Source of the DNA: G963422445 sp963422445
GTDB taxonomy: Bacteria > Pseudomonadota > Alphaproteobacteria > Thalassobaculales > Thalassobaculaceae
DNA length: 64,000 nucleotides
NCBI GenBank assembly: GCA_963422445.2
Contig: OY729512.2
Location: 5,394,001 to 5,458,000, forward strand
Direction of reading: 5' to 3'
Part shown: positions 44,787 to 54,375 of the stretch, in pieces
Numbering within the stretch: the stretch's first letter is position 1
Layout: each line of letters opens with the position of its first letter
The notes under the pieces: model-generated
The model's database searches: none
The model's input: the letters and a program-made list of their open reading frames with translations, nothing else
Told to the model about the DNA's origin: nothing
Made by a program: the position numbers and the translations under genes

Positions 44787-45734
44787 TCAGGCTTCGAAAC
44801 CTTGCCGGCCAAGTTCTTCGTCAAGTTCCGGCACTGCCTTGAACAGGTCCGCTACCAGTCCGTAATCGGCGACCTGGAAAATCGGCGCCTCTTCATCCTT
44901 GTTGATCGCGACGATCACCTTGCTGTCCTTCATGCCGGCAAGGTGCTGGATCGCGCCGGAAATCCCGACCGCAATATACAGTTCGGGCGCCACCACCTTT
45001 CCGGTCTGCCCGACCTGATAGTCATTCGGGACATAGCCGGCATCGACCGCAGCCCGCGAAGCGCCCACAGCGGCGCCCAGCCGGTCGGCGACCGACTCGA
45101 TGATCCGGAAGTTCTCACCGGACTGCATGCCGCGGCCACCGGAAATCACGATCCGGGCCGACGTCAGTTCAGGGCGTGCCGAATCACTGAGCTCGGATCC
45201 GACATACGACGACAATCCGCTATCGCCTTTTGCCTCCACAGTCTGGATCGCCGCGCTACCGCCCTCGCCAGCTGCAGCAAAGGCCGTGGTGCGGACGGTG
45301 ATCACTTTTATCGCATCGGAAGACCGGACGGTCGCCATCGCATTGCCGGCATAGATCGGGCGCACAAAGGTTGCGGCGTCGATCACTTCGGAGATATCCG
45401 AGATCTGCTGCGTATCCAGCAAGGCAGCGGCGCGCGGCATGATGTTCTTGCCGGATGTGGTCGCCGGCGCCATGACATGGCTGTAGGCGCTGGCCAATTC
45501 CGTGAGTAGAAACGCGACGTTTTCGGCCAGCGCATTCGTGTATTCCGGGGCGTCGGCAACCAGCACCCTGGCCACACCGGCAACGTTGGCGGCCTGCTCG
45601 GCCACCGCAGCGCAGCCGCTCCCCGCCACCAGCAGGGTGAGGTCGCCGCCGATCTCGGCGGCGGCGGTCACGGCGTTCAGGGTTGCCGGCTTCAGTTCGG
45701 CGTTATCGTGTTCGGCAAGGATCAGGATCGCCAT
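44787..45734 (-). CDS. etfA: Electron transfer flavoprotein alpha subunit
   Basis: EtfA carries FAD and passes electrons from acyl-CoA dehydrogenases to ETF-ubiquinone oxidoreductase. The 315-residue product has the FAD motif GRGMQSGENFRIIESVADRLGA split by GASRAAVDAGYVPND, then GQTGKVVAPELYIAVGISGA. It starts one base after the etfB stop. The acyl-CoA dehydrogenases at 55-58 kb are possible electron donors. Confidence 0.96.
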   Translation of the reverse strand: MAILILAEHDNAELKPATLNAVTAAAEIGGDLTLLVAGSGCAAVAEQAANVAGVARVLVADAPEYTNALAENVAFLLTELASAYSHVMAPATTSGKNIMPRAAALLDTQQISDISEVIDAATFVRPIYAGNAMATVRSSDAIKVITVRTTAFAAAGEGGSAAIQTVEAKGDSGLSSYVGSELSDSARPELTSARIVISGGRGMQSGENFRIIESVADRLGAAVGASRAAVDAGYVPNDYQVGQTGKVVAPELYIAVGISGAIQHLAGMKDSKVIVAINKDEEAPIFQVADYGLVADLFKAVPELDEELGRQGFEA

Positions 45735-45735
45735 G

Positions 45736-46485
45736 TCATATCACCTTTGCGTCGTGGCGCAGTTTTTCGACCAGTTCGGCCACCGTCTCGACGATCTGAC
45801 CCGCTTCGCGCTTTGCCGGTTCCACTACCTTGAGAATCTCCAGGCGCGGGTCCATCGCCACTCCGAGATCGGCCGGCGCCATCTGTTCGATAGGTTTCTT
45901 TTTGGCCTTCATGATGTTCGGCAGAGACGGATAGCGTGGCTCATTGAGACGGAGGTCGGTCGTCAGCACTGCCGGCATTGTCAATGTAACGATCTCGAGG
46001 CCACCGTCGACTTCTCGGGTCGCATTGAGCGAACCGTCACCGATTTCCAGCCGCGAGACGAAGGTCGCCTGCCCCCAGCCGAGCAAGGCTGCAAGCATCT
46101 GCCCGGTCTGGTTGCTGTCATCGTCGATAGCCTGTTTGCCAAGGATAACGAGGCCGGGGCCTTCCTTCTCGGCGATGACCTTCAGGATCTTGGCGACGGC
46201 CAGCGGCTCGACATCTCCGTCATGCAGGACATGAATGCCGCGATCAGCACCCATGGCGAGGGCCGTCCTGATCGTTTCCTGGCATTGCCGAACACCGACC
46301 GAAACGATGATCACTTCTTCGGCCGAGCCAGCTTCCCGCAAACGGATCGCCTGCTCGACAGAAATCTCGTCGAACGGGTTCATCGACATCTTGACGTTGG
46401 TCAGTTCGATCCCGGTCTGGTCGGTCTTGACCCGGGCTTTAACATTGTAGTCAATGACCCGCTTGACGGGCACGAGCACCTTCAT
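45736..46485 (-). CDS. etfB: Electron transfer flavoprotein beta subunit
   Basis: EtfB is the AMP-binding partner of EtfA. The 249-residue product has the family features KVLVPVKRVIDYN at the start, MNPFDEISVEQAIRLRE, and LVILGKQAIDDDSNQTGQM. It is the first gene of the etfB-etfA-hbd group. It ends in the usual Lys-rich tail region. Confidence 0.96.
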   Translation of the reverse strand: MKVLVPVKRVIDYNVKARVKTDQTGIELTNVKMSMNPFDEISVEQAIRLREAGSAEEVIIVSVGVRQCQETIRTALAMGADRGIHVLHDGDVEPLAVAKILKVIAEKEGPGLVILGKQAIDDDSNQTGQMLAALLGWGQATFVSRLEIGDGSLNATREVDGGLEIVTLTMPAVLTTDLRLNEPRYPSLPNIMKAKKKPIEQMAPADLGVAMDPRLEILKVVEPAKREAGQIVETVAELVEKLRHDAKVI

Positions 46486-46947
46486 GGCGACCTCGGCTGA
46501 TTACAGGGAAACGGTCATGTTTCAAGGCGTGCACGGTATTACGGTCGGGACACCGGGATGTCAAGCACGGGCGCATCGTTTTGCGGGGCCATCCCGGGCC
46601 TGTCCGCCACCACAGCGCGGATCTGATCGTGGTCTCGAACGACGCCGGACACCAATGCGGAAGACATGGCCGCAAGACCCGTGGTTCGCGATATCGCGGC
46701 GCCGAAACGGACGCCCGGCACTGGTGTGGCAGCCGGGAGGGATTGCACGCATTCGACCTGACGAGGCCGGATCGGCATCCGGTTCCTGCGTATGAGACGG
46801 AGAATCACCGCATGGCGGCATTCCTTCCCAGCGCTTCGACTAGCGTCAGAGAGCGATCGGATCAGTCAATGCCGGTAATGCGCCATGACCGGATCGTGAT
46901 GTCAGCGCCCGCCGCAACCTGAACAGCGTGGCGTTCGGGACGCCGGT
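46486..46947. other. Intergenic stretch between etfB and the adenosyltransferase gene
   Basis: About 460 bases. Open frames of 86-113 codons exist on both strands, but none has recognisable homology or a good start. It must contain the etfB promoter. A decayed gene is possible. Confidence 0.45.
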
Positions 46948-47511
46948 TCAACGATTGCGGCCCGGCACCCAGAGAACATCGGCAGCGCCGCCATCATTGG
47001 CATGCCGTGCCATCACGAACAGATGATCCGACAGCCGGTTGACATATTGAAGCGCCAGCGGATTGATCGCGTCCACCTCGGACAATGCTGTCATTGCGCG
47101 TTCAGCCCGCCGAACGACAGTTCGCGCATGATGCAGATGCGCTGACAAAGCCGTCCCACCCGGCAATACAAAGGACGACAACGCCTGGAGACTGGCATTC
47201 ATCGCGTCGATCTCTGCTTCCAGCCGTTCAACCTGCGCCGCCACGATCCGCAGCGGCGGATGGCTCGGCGCTTCCTGCTCCGGCGTGCATAGATCGGCGC
47301 CCAGATCGAACAGATCATTCTGAATTCGCGCGAGCATCGCATCCGCCGCGCCCTCGGCATGGAGACGGGCCAGACCGAGCACCGCATTGGCCTCATCGAC
47401 AGTGCCATACGCTGCCGGCGAGTGGTCGTGTTTTTTGACACGGCTGCCATCACCGAGCGAGGTTCGGCCCGTATCACCGCCCCGGGTGTAGATTTTCGTC
47501 AGTCGAACCAC
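46948..47511 (-). CDS. PduO-type cob(I)alamin adenosyltransferase
   Basis: The 187-residue enzyme makes adenosylcobalamin from cob(I)alamin and ATP. The N-terminal ATP-binding motif is TRGGDTGRTSLGDGSRVKKHD and the corrinoid region includes VLPGGTALSAHLHHARTVVRRAER. This is the PduO/MMAB type, usually serving B12-dependent mutases such as methylmalonyl-CoA mutase. It follows the small membrane protein gene by about five bases. Confidence 0.94.
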   Translation of the reverse strand: MVRLTKIYTRGGDTGRTSLGDGSRVKKHDHSPAAYGTVDEANAVLGLARLHAEGAADAMLARIQNDLFDLGADLCTPEQEAPSHPPLRIVAAQVERLEAEIDAMNASLQALSSFVLPGGTALSAHLHHARTVVRRAERAMTALSEVDAINPLALQYVNRLSDHLFVMARHANDGGAADVLWVPGRNR

Positions 47512-47515
47512 GTTT

Positions 47516-47713
47516 TCAAGTCCCGGCCAAGGCCATCAGGATAACCACCAGCAAGACCGCGATGGCCTGGAACAGCACCCTGTACCGCATGAACAGATTG
47601 GAGCGGCGCGGCCCAAGTGGCCCGCCCCGCGCCATGATGACAAGCCCGCTCGCCAGCGTGCCGAGAACCAGCACCAGAGCAATGGCGAGGGCAACCAGAA
47701 CCAGACCGTTCAT
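47516..47713 (-). CDS. Small twin-helix membrane protein (HIG1-like)
   Basis: The 65-residue protein from ATG 47,713 has two hydrophobic helices (LVLVALAIALVLVLGTLASG and LFQAIAVLLVVILMALAG) joined by a short loop MARGGPLGPRRSNLFMRYR. This matches the alphaproteobacterial HIG1/twin-transmembrane proteins that often precede the PduO-type gene and etfBA. Related proteins associate with respiratory complexes, but the function here is unknown. Confidence 0.8.
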   Translation of the reverse strand: MNGLVLVALAIALVLVLGTLASGLVIMARGGPLGPRRSNLFMRYRVLFQAIAVLLVVILMALAGT

Positions 47714-48167
47714 GAGCGGATCCACATGACAGATGGCATCATCGCACCAATACTCAGGGTAGCACAACGGACCACGACGCGATATGCATCGGACTCTGGA
47801 GTCCGGCCGGTCTTGTGGTGCAGCGCGGGCAGCGATCACTGTCGCAATCCCGGCTTTTGTCCCGGAAATCCCAGGATCCCGGAAATCGACCCCCGAACAC
47901 GATCGGGGTCACGCGAAAGGCAGTATCTGGACCCGGAGAGGCAGCAGCCCGAAAGACGGCAACGGGACGTCACGCCAGTCTTCCGATAGGAGCCGCCTGC
48001 CCGAAATCGAGGCTCCTGCTTCAGACCGGAATGCCGGGCCGACGGCCTGTTCTTGTCGCCGTGATCGAGGCGTGCCATTGCGGATTATCCTTACCGCGCC
48101 GCCTGGGCATCGTTTGTCCGGTTTATCGCTCGGCCGCGACCAGGGACAGATCACGAAAGCGGACCTC
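47714..48167. other. Intergenic stretch before the DUF262 relic
   Basis: No recognised gene. A plus-strand frame is open into the DUF262 relic, but its upstream part has no homology. Confidence 0.4.
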
Positions 48168-48450
48168 ATGCCTCAAGCCGGCACTCTGAAGACAACGACC
48201 TCCAACTATCTCGATCTCATCCGCACCGACACGGTGTATCGCCTGCCGCCATATCAGCGCGATTGCGTGTGGACAGAAGAGCGATGGGAGAATCTCCGGG
48301 ATGATATCACCAACCTGTATCAAACGCCGGCCTCCGGTCATCCGCGCTCTCTGCACTATGGGCGCACTGGTCACCCAGACGAACAGCGACCGTGAGTTCC
48401 TTGTCCTCGACGGCCAGCAGAGGTTGACGACCATCGGAATTTTTATGCTA
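48168..48450 (+). pseudogene. DUF262-DUF1524 (GmrSD-like) gene, N-terminal part
   Basis: From ATG 48,168 the frame reads LDLIRTDTVYRLPPYQRDCVW and TEERWENLRDDI, the start of the DUF262 domain with its PPYQR motif. A frame change near 48,355 leads to DREFLVLDGQQRLTTIGIFML, which holds the DGQQR nucleotide-binding motif. The sequence is then cut by an IS630 copy at TA 48,449-48,450. In GmrSD-type IV restriction enzymes DUF262 is the NTPase and DUF1524 the nuclease. Confidence 0.8.
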
Positions 48451-49465
48451 GTGGATTGATTTCAAAATTTGAACCCTTCTTTTTCTTGCGGCGATGATGG
48501 TATCGGGATCGGCGGTTCAGACGAAGGGCTTGGCTTCTGTGGTGTTGTGTTCGTCGATGACGCGGCGGATGGCGTGCGAGCCAGACCTGGACGTCCTTGT
48601 GCTTGTGAGTGGCGTCATTGTCGAGGATGGCATGGACCGGGACGCCGGCGGGTATCGTGCGCGCGATGCGGTTGAGGAATCTCAGGAACTCCTGGTGGCG
48701 ATGCTGACTGGCGTGCTGGCCGATGACCGTGCCGTCGAGCACGGTCAGGGCGGCAAACAGCGTCGTCGTGCCGTTGCGCCTGGAATCATGTGTCATGGTG
48801 GCGCCGCGGCCTTTCTTCAGCGGCAGGCCGGGCTGTGTGCGGTCGCGGGCCTGACTGTGCGACGTTTCATCGATCGACAGCACGACCGCGTGAGCCGGCG
48901 GCGCAACGGAGAGGCCGACGATGTCGGTCAGCGTCTCGAGGCAGGCGGGATCGTTCGAAAGCGTGAACGGCCGCCAGCGGTGCGGCATCAGGCCATGCGC
49001 CTGCCAGACCGCCCAGACCGCCGAAGCGGCACCCCCACAGCCTTCGCCATCGCCCGCAGCGTCCAGTGGGTCGCCGCGTGAGGCGGCGGGGTGTGGGTCA
49101 ACCCGACGATCTTCGCCTCTGGCTCAGGAGCCAGAGGCGTCTTGCCCGGCGGACGCGTCTTGTCCCGCAGGAGTCCGTCCACACCGTCTTCCATAGAAGC
49201 GGTCCTGCCAGCGCCAGACACTGTTCTTCGCCTTGCCGGTCTCTCTCATGATGGCCATCGTGCCGAGCCCGTCGTCGCTCAGAAGAACGATGCGCGCGCG
49301 CCAGACGTGCTTCTGCGGGCTCTTCGGGTCCGAGACAACCGTTTCAAGGCGATGCCGGTCGCCCGAAGTGAGTGTGAATGAAACACCAGGGCGCATCTTG
49401 CAAACATCCGTGATCGACAAATCAGAAGAACACAATAATGGATATACCTGTAACGATCTATCCAC
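48451..49465 (-). mobile_element. IS630-family element, copy 2 (internally deleted)
   Basis: It has the same ends as copy 1 (GTGGATT/ATCCAC) with TA on both sides and a CTAG target. It carries the two frame changes of copy 1 and in addition lacks about 130 bases covering the third catalytic residue (NAVEGVF). Near its right end it keeps the uninterrupted CTTCTG site where copy 1 has the 113-bp element. It is dead. Confidence 0.9.
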
Positions 49466-50897
49466 TAGCTGCCGTCAGCAAACTCGAACGGATGGCAAGG
49501 AAAATGATCGATCCGGTAAACAATCGTGAACACGCCAGCGCGCTCCGGAGCCGGTTCGTCGGCGATAAAGATCCGGCACGTTGATCGAAAACAGCAGGCT
49601 GATCCTCAATGAGACAGACAACGCCTTCTATCGTGACTGCCTGACACCCCAGACACCGTCCGATCCGCGCGGCCTGCCGCGTTCCAACACGCTGCTGTGG
49701 AAAAGTTTCCATTACTTCACGAAACGGCTCGATGACTTGCCGGACCTCCGTGACGATGGCACACCCCTCGCACGAATGCTTTCCGAAACGGTTATCCGGT
49801 GCTTCCTCTTCATTCTCATAACCGTCGACGACCCGCTTGACGCCTGCACCGCTCTCGCGACATCGGCCGCGGTTCGCAACCGGCAACCACCGATCTGCTG
49901 AAGAACGAACTTTTCTCCAGCGTAGTCACGGCCGGCGATCTGGATGCGATGAAGCGGCGGTGGCGGTCGCTTATCGGTACGGTGACACAGGAGCGTTTTC
50001 TCGTTCTGCGCTACCATCTGCTCTGCGAGCAACCGGGGATCTGCAGGGACCGGCTGTTCAAGGCCGTGCGCGAGCGCATCCGGACATCGCGACAGACCTA
50101 CGACCTGCTCGATGCGTTGGAAACCCGGACCGCGTTATTCGCCGCCTTCGCCGATGCCGATCACGACGACTGGACCGTTCAGGGGCCGGCAAGACGGCAT
50201 GTCCGAGACTTGATCCTGTTACGCACCCGCCACAGGACACCTCTGCTTCTGGCAGTATGGGAGCGGTTTTCACCTCGACCTTACCTGGATCCTGAAGCTG
50301 GCAGAAGTTATCACGTTTCGTTGCGCGGTCGCGGGCTCACGCAATTCGAACGCGCTTGAGGCCGTCTATCATGCGGCGGCTAAAGCGGTCCTCGAAGGAA
50401 CTGTGAAAAGTCCCGAAGGTGTTTTCGAATTGCTCCGTCCCGTCTACGTGGACGACGCCATTTTCCGAAACGACTTCTCGCGCTTTACCGTGAGTGCCCG
50501 CGGCCTGTGCAGACCGGTCATCAAACACATCCTGTGTCGACTGAAGGCAAATGCGAGCGGCGGTCCCTGCGACCATGAAACCGATGCAGGGACGGTCGAG
50601 CGCATCCTTCCCCGGACCCCGGCTGGCACCTGGACCGAGGCTTTTCCGGCCGAGGATCGGGGCACAGCGATCGATCGGCTCGGAAATCCAACCTTGATCG
50701 AAACTGACCAGGGCCGTGCCATCAGGAATGCTGCCTACCCGAAAAAACGCCAAGCACACAAAGCGAGCCGGTACGCTCTGACCAGGGTGCTCCCGGAGAC
50801 CGCGCCTGCAGACTGGCCCCCCGCGGCTCTCGAAAAGCGTCAGGAGCGCCTTGCCGCCCGCGCGGTCCATGTGTGGAACGCTGATCTTGCCGTATGA
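49466..50897 (+). pseudogene. DUF262-DUF1524 (GmrSD-like) gene, remainder
   Basis: After removing the IS the frame continues AAVSKLERMARKMID. Further frame changes lie near 49,575, 49,855 and 50,270. Recognisable parts are LIENSRLILNETDNAFYRD, TTDLLKNELFSS and the DUF1524 end (ILPRTPAGTWTEAF, DRLGNPTLIETDQGRAIRNA, KASRYALTRVL). The nuclease His of the usual E-H-I-x-P motif is replaced (VERILPRTP). The stop is TGA at 50,895-50,897. With an IS, four frame changes and a lost catalytic residue it is a clear pseudogene. Confidence 0.85.
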
Positions 50898-50956
50898 CTT
50901 TTCAAAACCGCAAGCTCCTCAAGGCGCAGGTCAGCCGTTGCGGGTCCTTTCGACAT

Positions 50957-52156
50957 CTACGCCGTCAGAGCCGCGCCGGCGGCGAGCAATCCATCAATCT
51001 CCGGCCTGCTATAGCCAATTTCCGCAAGAACCTCGCGGGTATCTTCGCCAAGGACCGGCGCATGCCGCCGATCCTCACGCTCGCCACCACCGAACGTGTT
51101 GGGCGGCCGGGTGCGGCGGACTTCGCCTTCGCTCGGGTGTGTCTCCCGGCTGAAGAAGCCGACGTCATCGAGGTGCGGATCAACCAGAACGTCTTCGATC
51201 GTATTGTACCGCTGAGCCGGAATATCGAGCGCGTCGAAGATCGTGAGCCATTCATCGGTCGTCCTGGCTGCAAGACCCTGCTTGCGGACCGCGAAATAAT
51301 CCGCGGCGTTCGCGGTCCGGGACGCCGTGCTGTCGAACCGCGGATCGGTCTTCAACTCGGGCCGGCCGATCGCATCGAAGAATGCGAAAGCCTGGGCGTT
51401 GGTGTTCGGACCAACCGTGATATAGCCGTCAACGGTCGGTAGCGGCCTGTAATCGGGGCTCAGAAGACGTCCGTCTCCGGTTGGGCCGACCGGCGGTTCA
51501 AAGGTCGCAGCGCCCATATGCTCGGAGGTCACGAATGACGCCATGTTTTCGAACATCGGAACCTCGATTGACTCACCGATCCCGGTTCGTTCGCGACGAT
51601 ACAAGGCAAAACCGATCGCCTGGGCCGCGATCAGGCCCGTCGTGTGATCGGTCATGACCATCGGCACGAAACGAGGCTCGCCGGTCGCCCGATGCAAGGT
51701 CGCTGCAACACCCGAAACGCTCTGGATGATCGGATCGTAGGCCGGCTTGTTGTAATAGCGTCCGCCCTTCCCGAACCCGACAATGGAACAATAGATCAGC
51801 CGCGGATTGCCGGTCTTGAGATCCTCGTAATCGAGACCAGCTCGCGCCAGTCCCGCCGGACGGACATTGGAAACGAAGACATCGGCGCCGGCAATCAGCC
51901 GCTTCATCGCGGCAAGTCCGTCACGATGCTTGAGATCGAGACAGACAGACCGTTTGTTCCCGTTGAAATTGATGAACTTGCCGGACATGCCGACATTCCG
52001 GCTGCCATGCGCCATGGTGCGCAGGAGATCGCCGCCCGGCGCTTCGACCTTGACCACATCGGCGCCGTAATCGGCGAGAGTCCGGGTACAGATCGGACCA
52101 ACCACAACCGTCGTCTGGTCGATCACCCGCACGCTGTCGAGCGGTCCGCCCGGCAT
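50957..52156 (-). CDS. CaiB/BaiF family CoA-transferase 1
   Basis: This is a class III CoA-transferase of 399 residues from ATG 52,156 (MPGGPLDSVRVIDQTTV). The family marks are ADYGADVVKVEAPGGD, NGNKRSVCLDLK and the catalytic Asp in PAYDPIIQSVSG. These enzymes move CoA between a thioester and a free acid. The start overlaps the stop of the hydratase gene upstream (ATGA), so the two act in one pathway. The acid is unknown. Confidence 0.92.
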   Translation of the reverse strand: MPGGPLDSVRVIDQTTVVVGPICTRTLADYGADVVKVEAPGGDLLRTMAHGSRNVGMSGKFINFNGNKRSVCLDLKHRDGLAAMKRLIAGADVFVSNVRPAGLARAGLDYEDLKTGNPRLIYCSIVGFGKGGRYYNKPAYDPIIQSVSGVAATLHRATGEPRFVPMVMTDHTTGLIAAQAIGFALYRRERTGIGESIEVPMFENMASFVTSEHMGAATFEPPVGPTGDGRLLSPDYRPLPTVDGYITVGPNTNAQAFAFFDAIGRPELKTDPRFDSTASRTANAADYFAVRKQGLAARTTDEWLTIFDALDIPAQRYNTIEDVLVDPHLDDVGFFSRETHPSEGEVRRTRPPNTFGGGEREDRRHAPVLGEDTREVLAEIGYSRPEIDGLLAAGAALTA

Positions 52157-53028
52157 CACTCGAACTCCAGATCCATGGCCCCGCACAGCGCATCCTCGGA
52201 ATCGGCAACCCAGCAATGCATCTTTCCCGCATTGGACTCGCGGCCGCAAATCCGTATCGTCGCACCGACATAGATCGGACGGGTCAGCCGCGTCGTGAAC
52301 CGTCTGAGCCGTCCCGGTGCCCGTTTGAGGGCAGCACCGGTCAGCAGCGTCATGGTCAGGCCACCGTTTTGCACGGTTTTCGGATAACCCTCCCGATCGC
52401 GGGCGTAATCGGCATCGTAATGGATACGATGGGCGTTCCAAGTCACGGCGGAATAACGGAACACCAGCGCCTCGCTGACAGTAATCGGATCTGACCAAGC
52501 GGCGTCATCGGGCGCCGGAACCGGCGCGGTGACCTTGCTCTTATCACCGGCTTGCGGCATCTCGCGGTAGATTGCGTCGTTTTCGTCAATCGCGACAACC
52601 TCTCCGGCGCTTTCGATCGTATCGCGCAAGGTCAGGATCGCGATCCGGCCGGTTCGGGCAATCTTCGGCGTGATTGCCCTGACTTCCGTCGTTCGGGTCG
52701 CCGACATTCCGGCTGTCAGGCTGCCGGCAATTTCGACCCGACGCCCGGCGCCCATTCGGCGCGGCAACGGAATCGGCGGCAAGACAACACCGGGGTCGGG
52801 ATGACCGTCAGGGCCAATGTCAGACTGCCGGGTGATGTTTGCAAAAAACATCGCGAACCAGTGTGGCGGTAACCGGGTTCCCGCCGCATAGGCGTCCGGG
52901 TCCTCGTCGAGCATGCCGGCAATCCGGCGCACCGATGTCACACTGATGTCGTCCTCGATGACACGCCGGGTTCCGATATGCGGCGCCAGCGCCTCGACGG
53001 ACCGGATAAAGTCCGCATCACTCTGCAT
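52156..53028 (-). CDS. MaoC-type acyl-CoA hydratase (mesaconyl-C4-CoA/itaconyl-CoA hydratase-like)
   Basis: The 290-residue protein starts at ATG 53,028 behind GGAGG. It has an N-terminal FAS1-type dehydratase half and a C-terminal MaoC hot-dog half with the hydratase motif NAHRIHYDADYAR. Its length fits the double hot-dog hydratases that act on mesaconyl-C4-CoA or itaconyl-CoA. It is first in a two-gene unit with a CoA-transferase and divergent from a second CoA-transferase. Confidence 0.8.
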   Translation of the reverse strand: MQSDADFIRSVEALAPHIGTRRVIEDDISVTSVRRIAGMLDEDPDAYAAGTRLPPHWFAMFFANITRQSDIGPDGHPDPGVVLPPIPLPRRMGAGRRVEIAGSLTAGMSATRTTEVRAITPKIARTGRIAILTLRDTIESAGEVVAIDENDAIYREMPQAGDKSKVTAPVPAPDDAAWSDPITVSEALVFRYSAVTWNAHRIHYDADYARDREGYPKTVQNGGLTMTLLTGAALKRAPGRLRRFTTRLTRPIYVGATIRICGRESNAGKMHCWVADSEDALCGAMDLEFE

Positions 53029-53159
53029 GGATATCCTCCACTGGTTTGGACGGAAACTGCGGCCGGCATCGGCAACTTGATCAGTCTGCTGCCACATCTT
53101 GGCAATTCGGCGTAATAGGGTAAATCAGGCATCGGCACAAATGGCAGGAGTTCGTCGTC

Positions 53160-54362
53160 ATGCCTGCGACCCCTCGCGGCGCTCTTGACGGTATTCGCGT
53201 CATCGACCTGACAACCGTGATGCTTGGCCCGTTCTGCACCCAGATGCTGGGCGAGATGGGGGCCGATGTCATCAAGGTCGAAGCGCCAGGCGGCGATGTC
53301 AATCGCTGGACCGGAGCGGCGCGGTCGCCCGGCATGTCGAGCGGGCAACTGATCAAGGGACGGAACAAGCGCGCCATCGTCCTTGACCTCAAACGGCCGG
53401 AAGCCCGGGCCCCGCTGGAGCGACTGATCGCATCCGCTGATGTCTTCGTGCATAACATCCGGCCGCAGGCGGCGACCCGGCTCGGGATCGATTACGAACC
53501 CGTCGCGGCAATCAGGCCCGATATCGTCTACGCGGCAGCTACCGGCTTCGGCGAAACCGGTCCGTATGCTGACCGGCCGGCCTATGACGATCTGATCCAG
53601 GGAGCATCCGGCCTCGCAGCCCTGTCCGGAACCGTCACCGGCACGCCGCGCTATGCCCCAAGCGTCATGGCCGACAAGACCATCGGGCTGTTCCTGTCGA
53701 ACTACATCATGATGGCGCTGTTTCACCGTCAGCGCACCGGCGAGGGTCAGAAAGTCCATGTGCCGATGTACGAATGCTTCGCCGCCTTCATGATCAACGA
53801 ACACATGCAAGGCCAGACATTCGTGCCGGCAACCGGTCCGGCCGGGTACTCGCGGATGATGACGCCGCACCGGCGCCCCTATGAAACCGCCGATGGCCAT
53901 GTCTGCGTGGTTCCCTATACGCAACGTCACTGGCAGAATTTCTTTCGTATCGCCGGTCACCCGCATCTAATCGAGGACCCTCGATTCAGCACTCAAGCCG
54001 AACGAACGCGCAATATCGACGCGCTGTACGCCATCGTCGCCGATGTGGTTAAAACCCGGACAACCCGTGACTGGCTCGATGCACTGGGGGACGCCGACAT
54101 CCCTGTCGGATCGATGAATCAGCCCCGAGATCTTTTCGACTGCCCGCATCTGAATGCCGTTGGCATGTTTCCCGAGACCGAGCACCCGAGCGAAGGGCGA
54201 ATCCGTCATATCAAGGTGCCGGTCAGTCTCTCGAAGACTCCTGGCGGCCTCTATCGTCACGCCGAGCAACTGGGCCAGAGCACGACCCAGGTGCTCGCCG
54301 AACTCGGCTTTTCGGACCGCGAGATCGCAGATCTGCAAGACGCCAATGCAATCCCTACCTGA
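53160..54362 (+). CDS. CaiB/BaiF family CoA-transferase 2
   Basis: The 400-residue class III CoA-transferase starts at ATG 53,160 behind AGGAG. The conserved blocks are GEMGADVIKVEAPGGD, GRNKRAIVLDLK, and PAYDDLIQGASG with the catalytic Asp. It is clearly a paralogue of transferase 1 on the other side of the shared 131-base promoter region. It starts a plus-strand series with an LLM flavin enzyme and two acyl-CoA dehydrogenases. Confidence 0.93.
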   Translation: MPATPRGALDGIRVIDLTTVMLGPFCTQMLGEMGADVIKVEAPGGDVNRWTGAARSPGMSSGQLIKGRNKRAIVLDLKRPEARAPLERLIASADVFVHNIRPQAATRLGIDYEPVAAIRPDIVYAAATGFGETGPYADRPAYDDLIQGASGLAALSGTVTGTPRYAPSVMADKTIGLFLSNYIMMALFHRQRTGEGQKVHVPMYECFAAFMINEHMQGQTFVPATGPAGYSRMMTPHRRPYETADGHVCVVPYTQRHWQNFFRIAGHPHLIEDPRFSTQAERTRNIDALYAIVADVVKTRTTRDWLDALGDADIPVGSMNQPRDLFDCPHLNAVGMFPETEHPSEGRIRHIKVPVSLSKTPGGLYRHAEQLGQSTTQVLAELGFSDREIADLQDANAIPT

Positions 54363-54375
54363 AACGGACGCGGCC

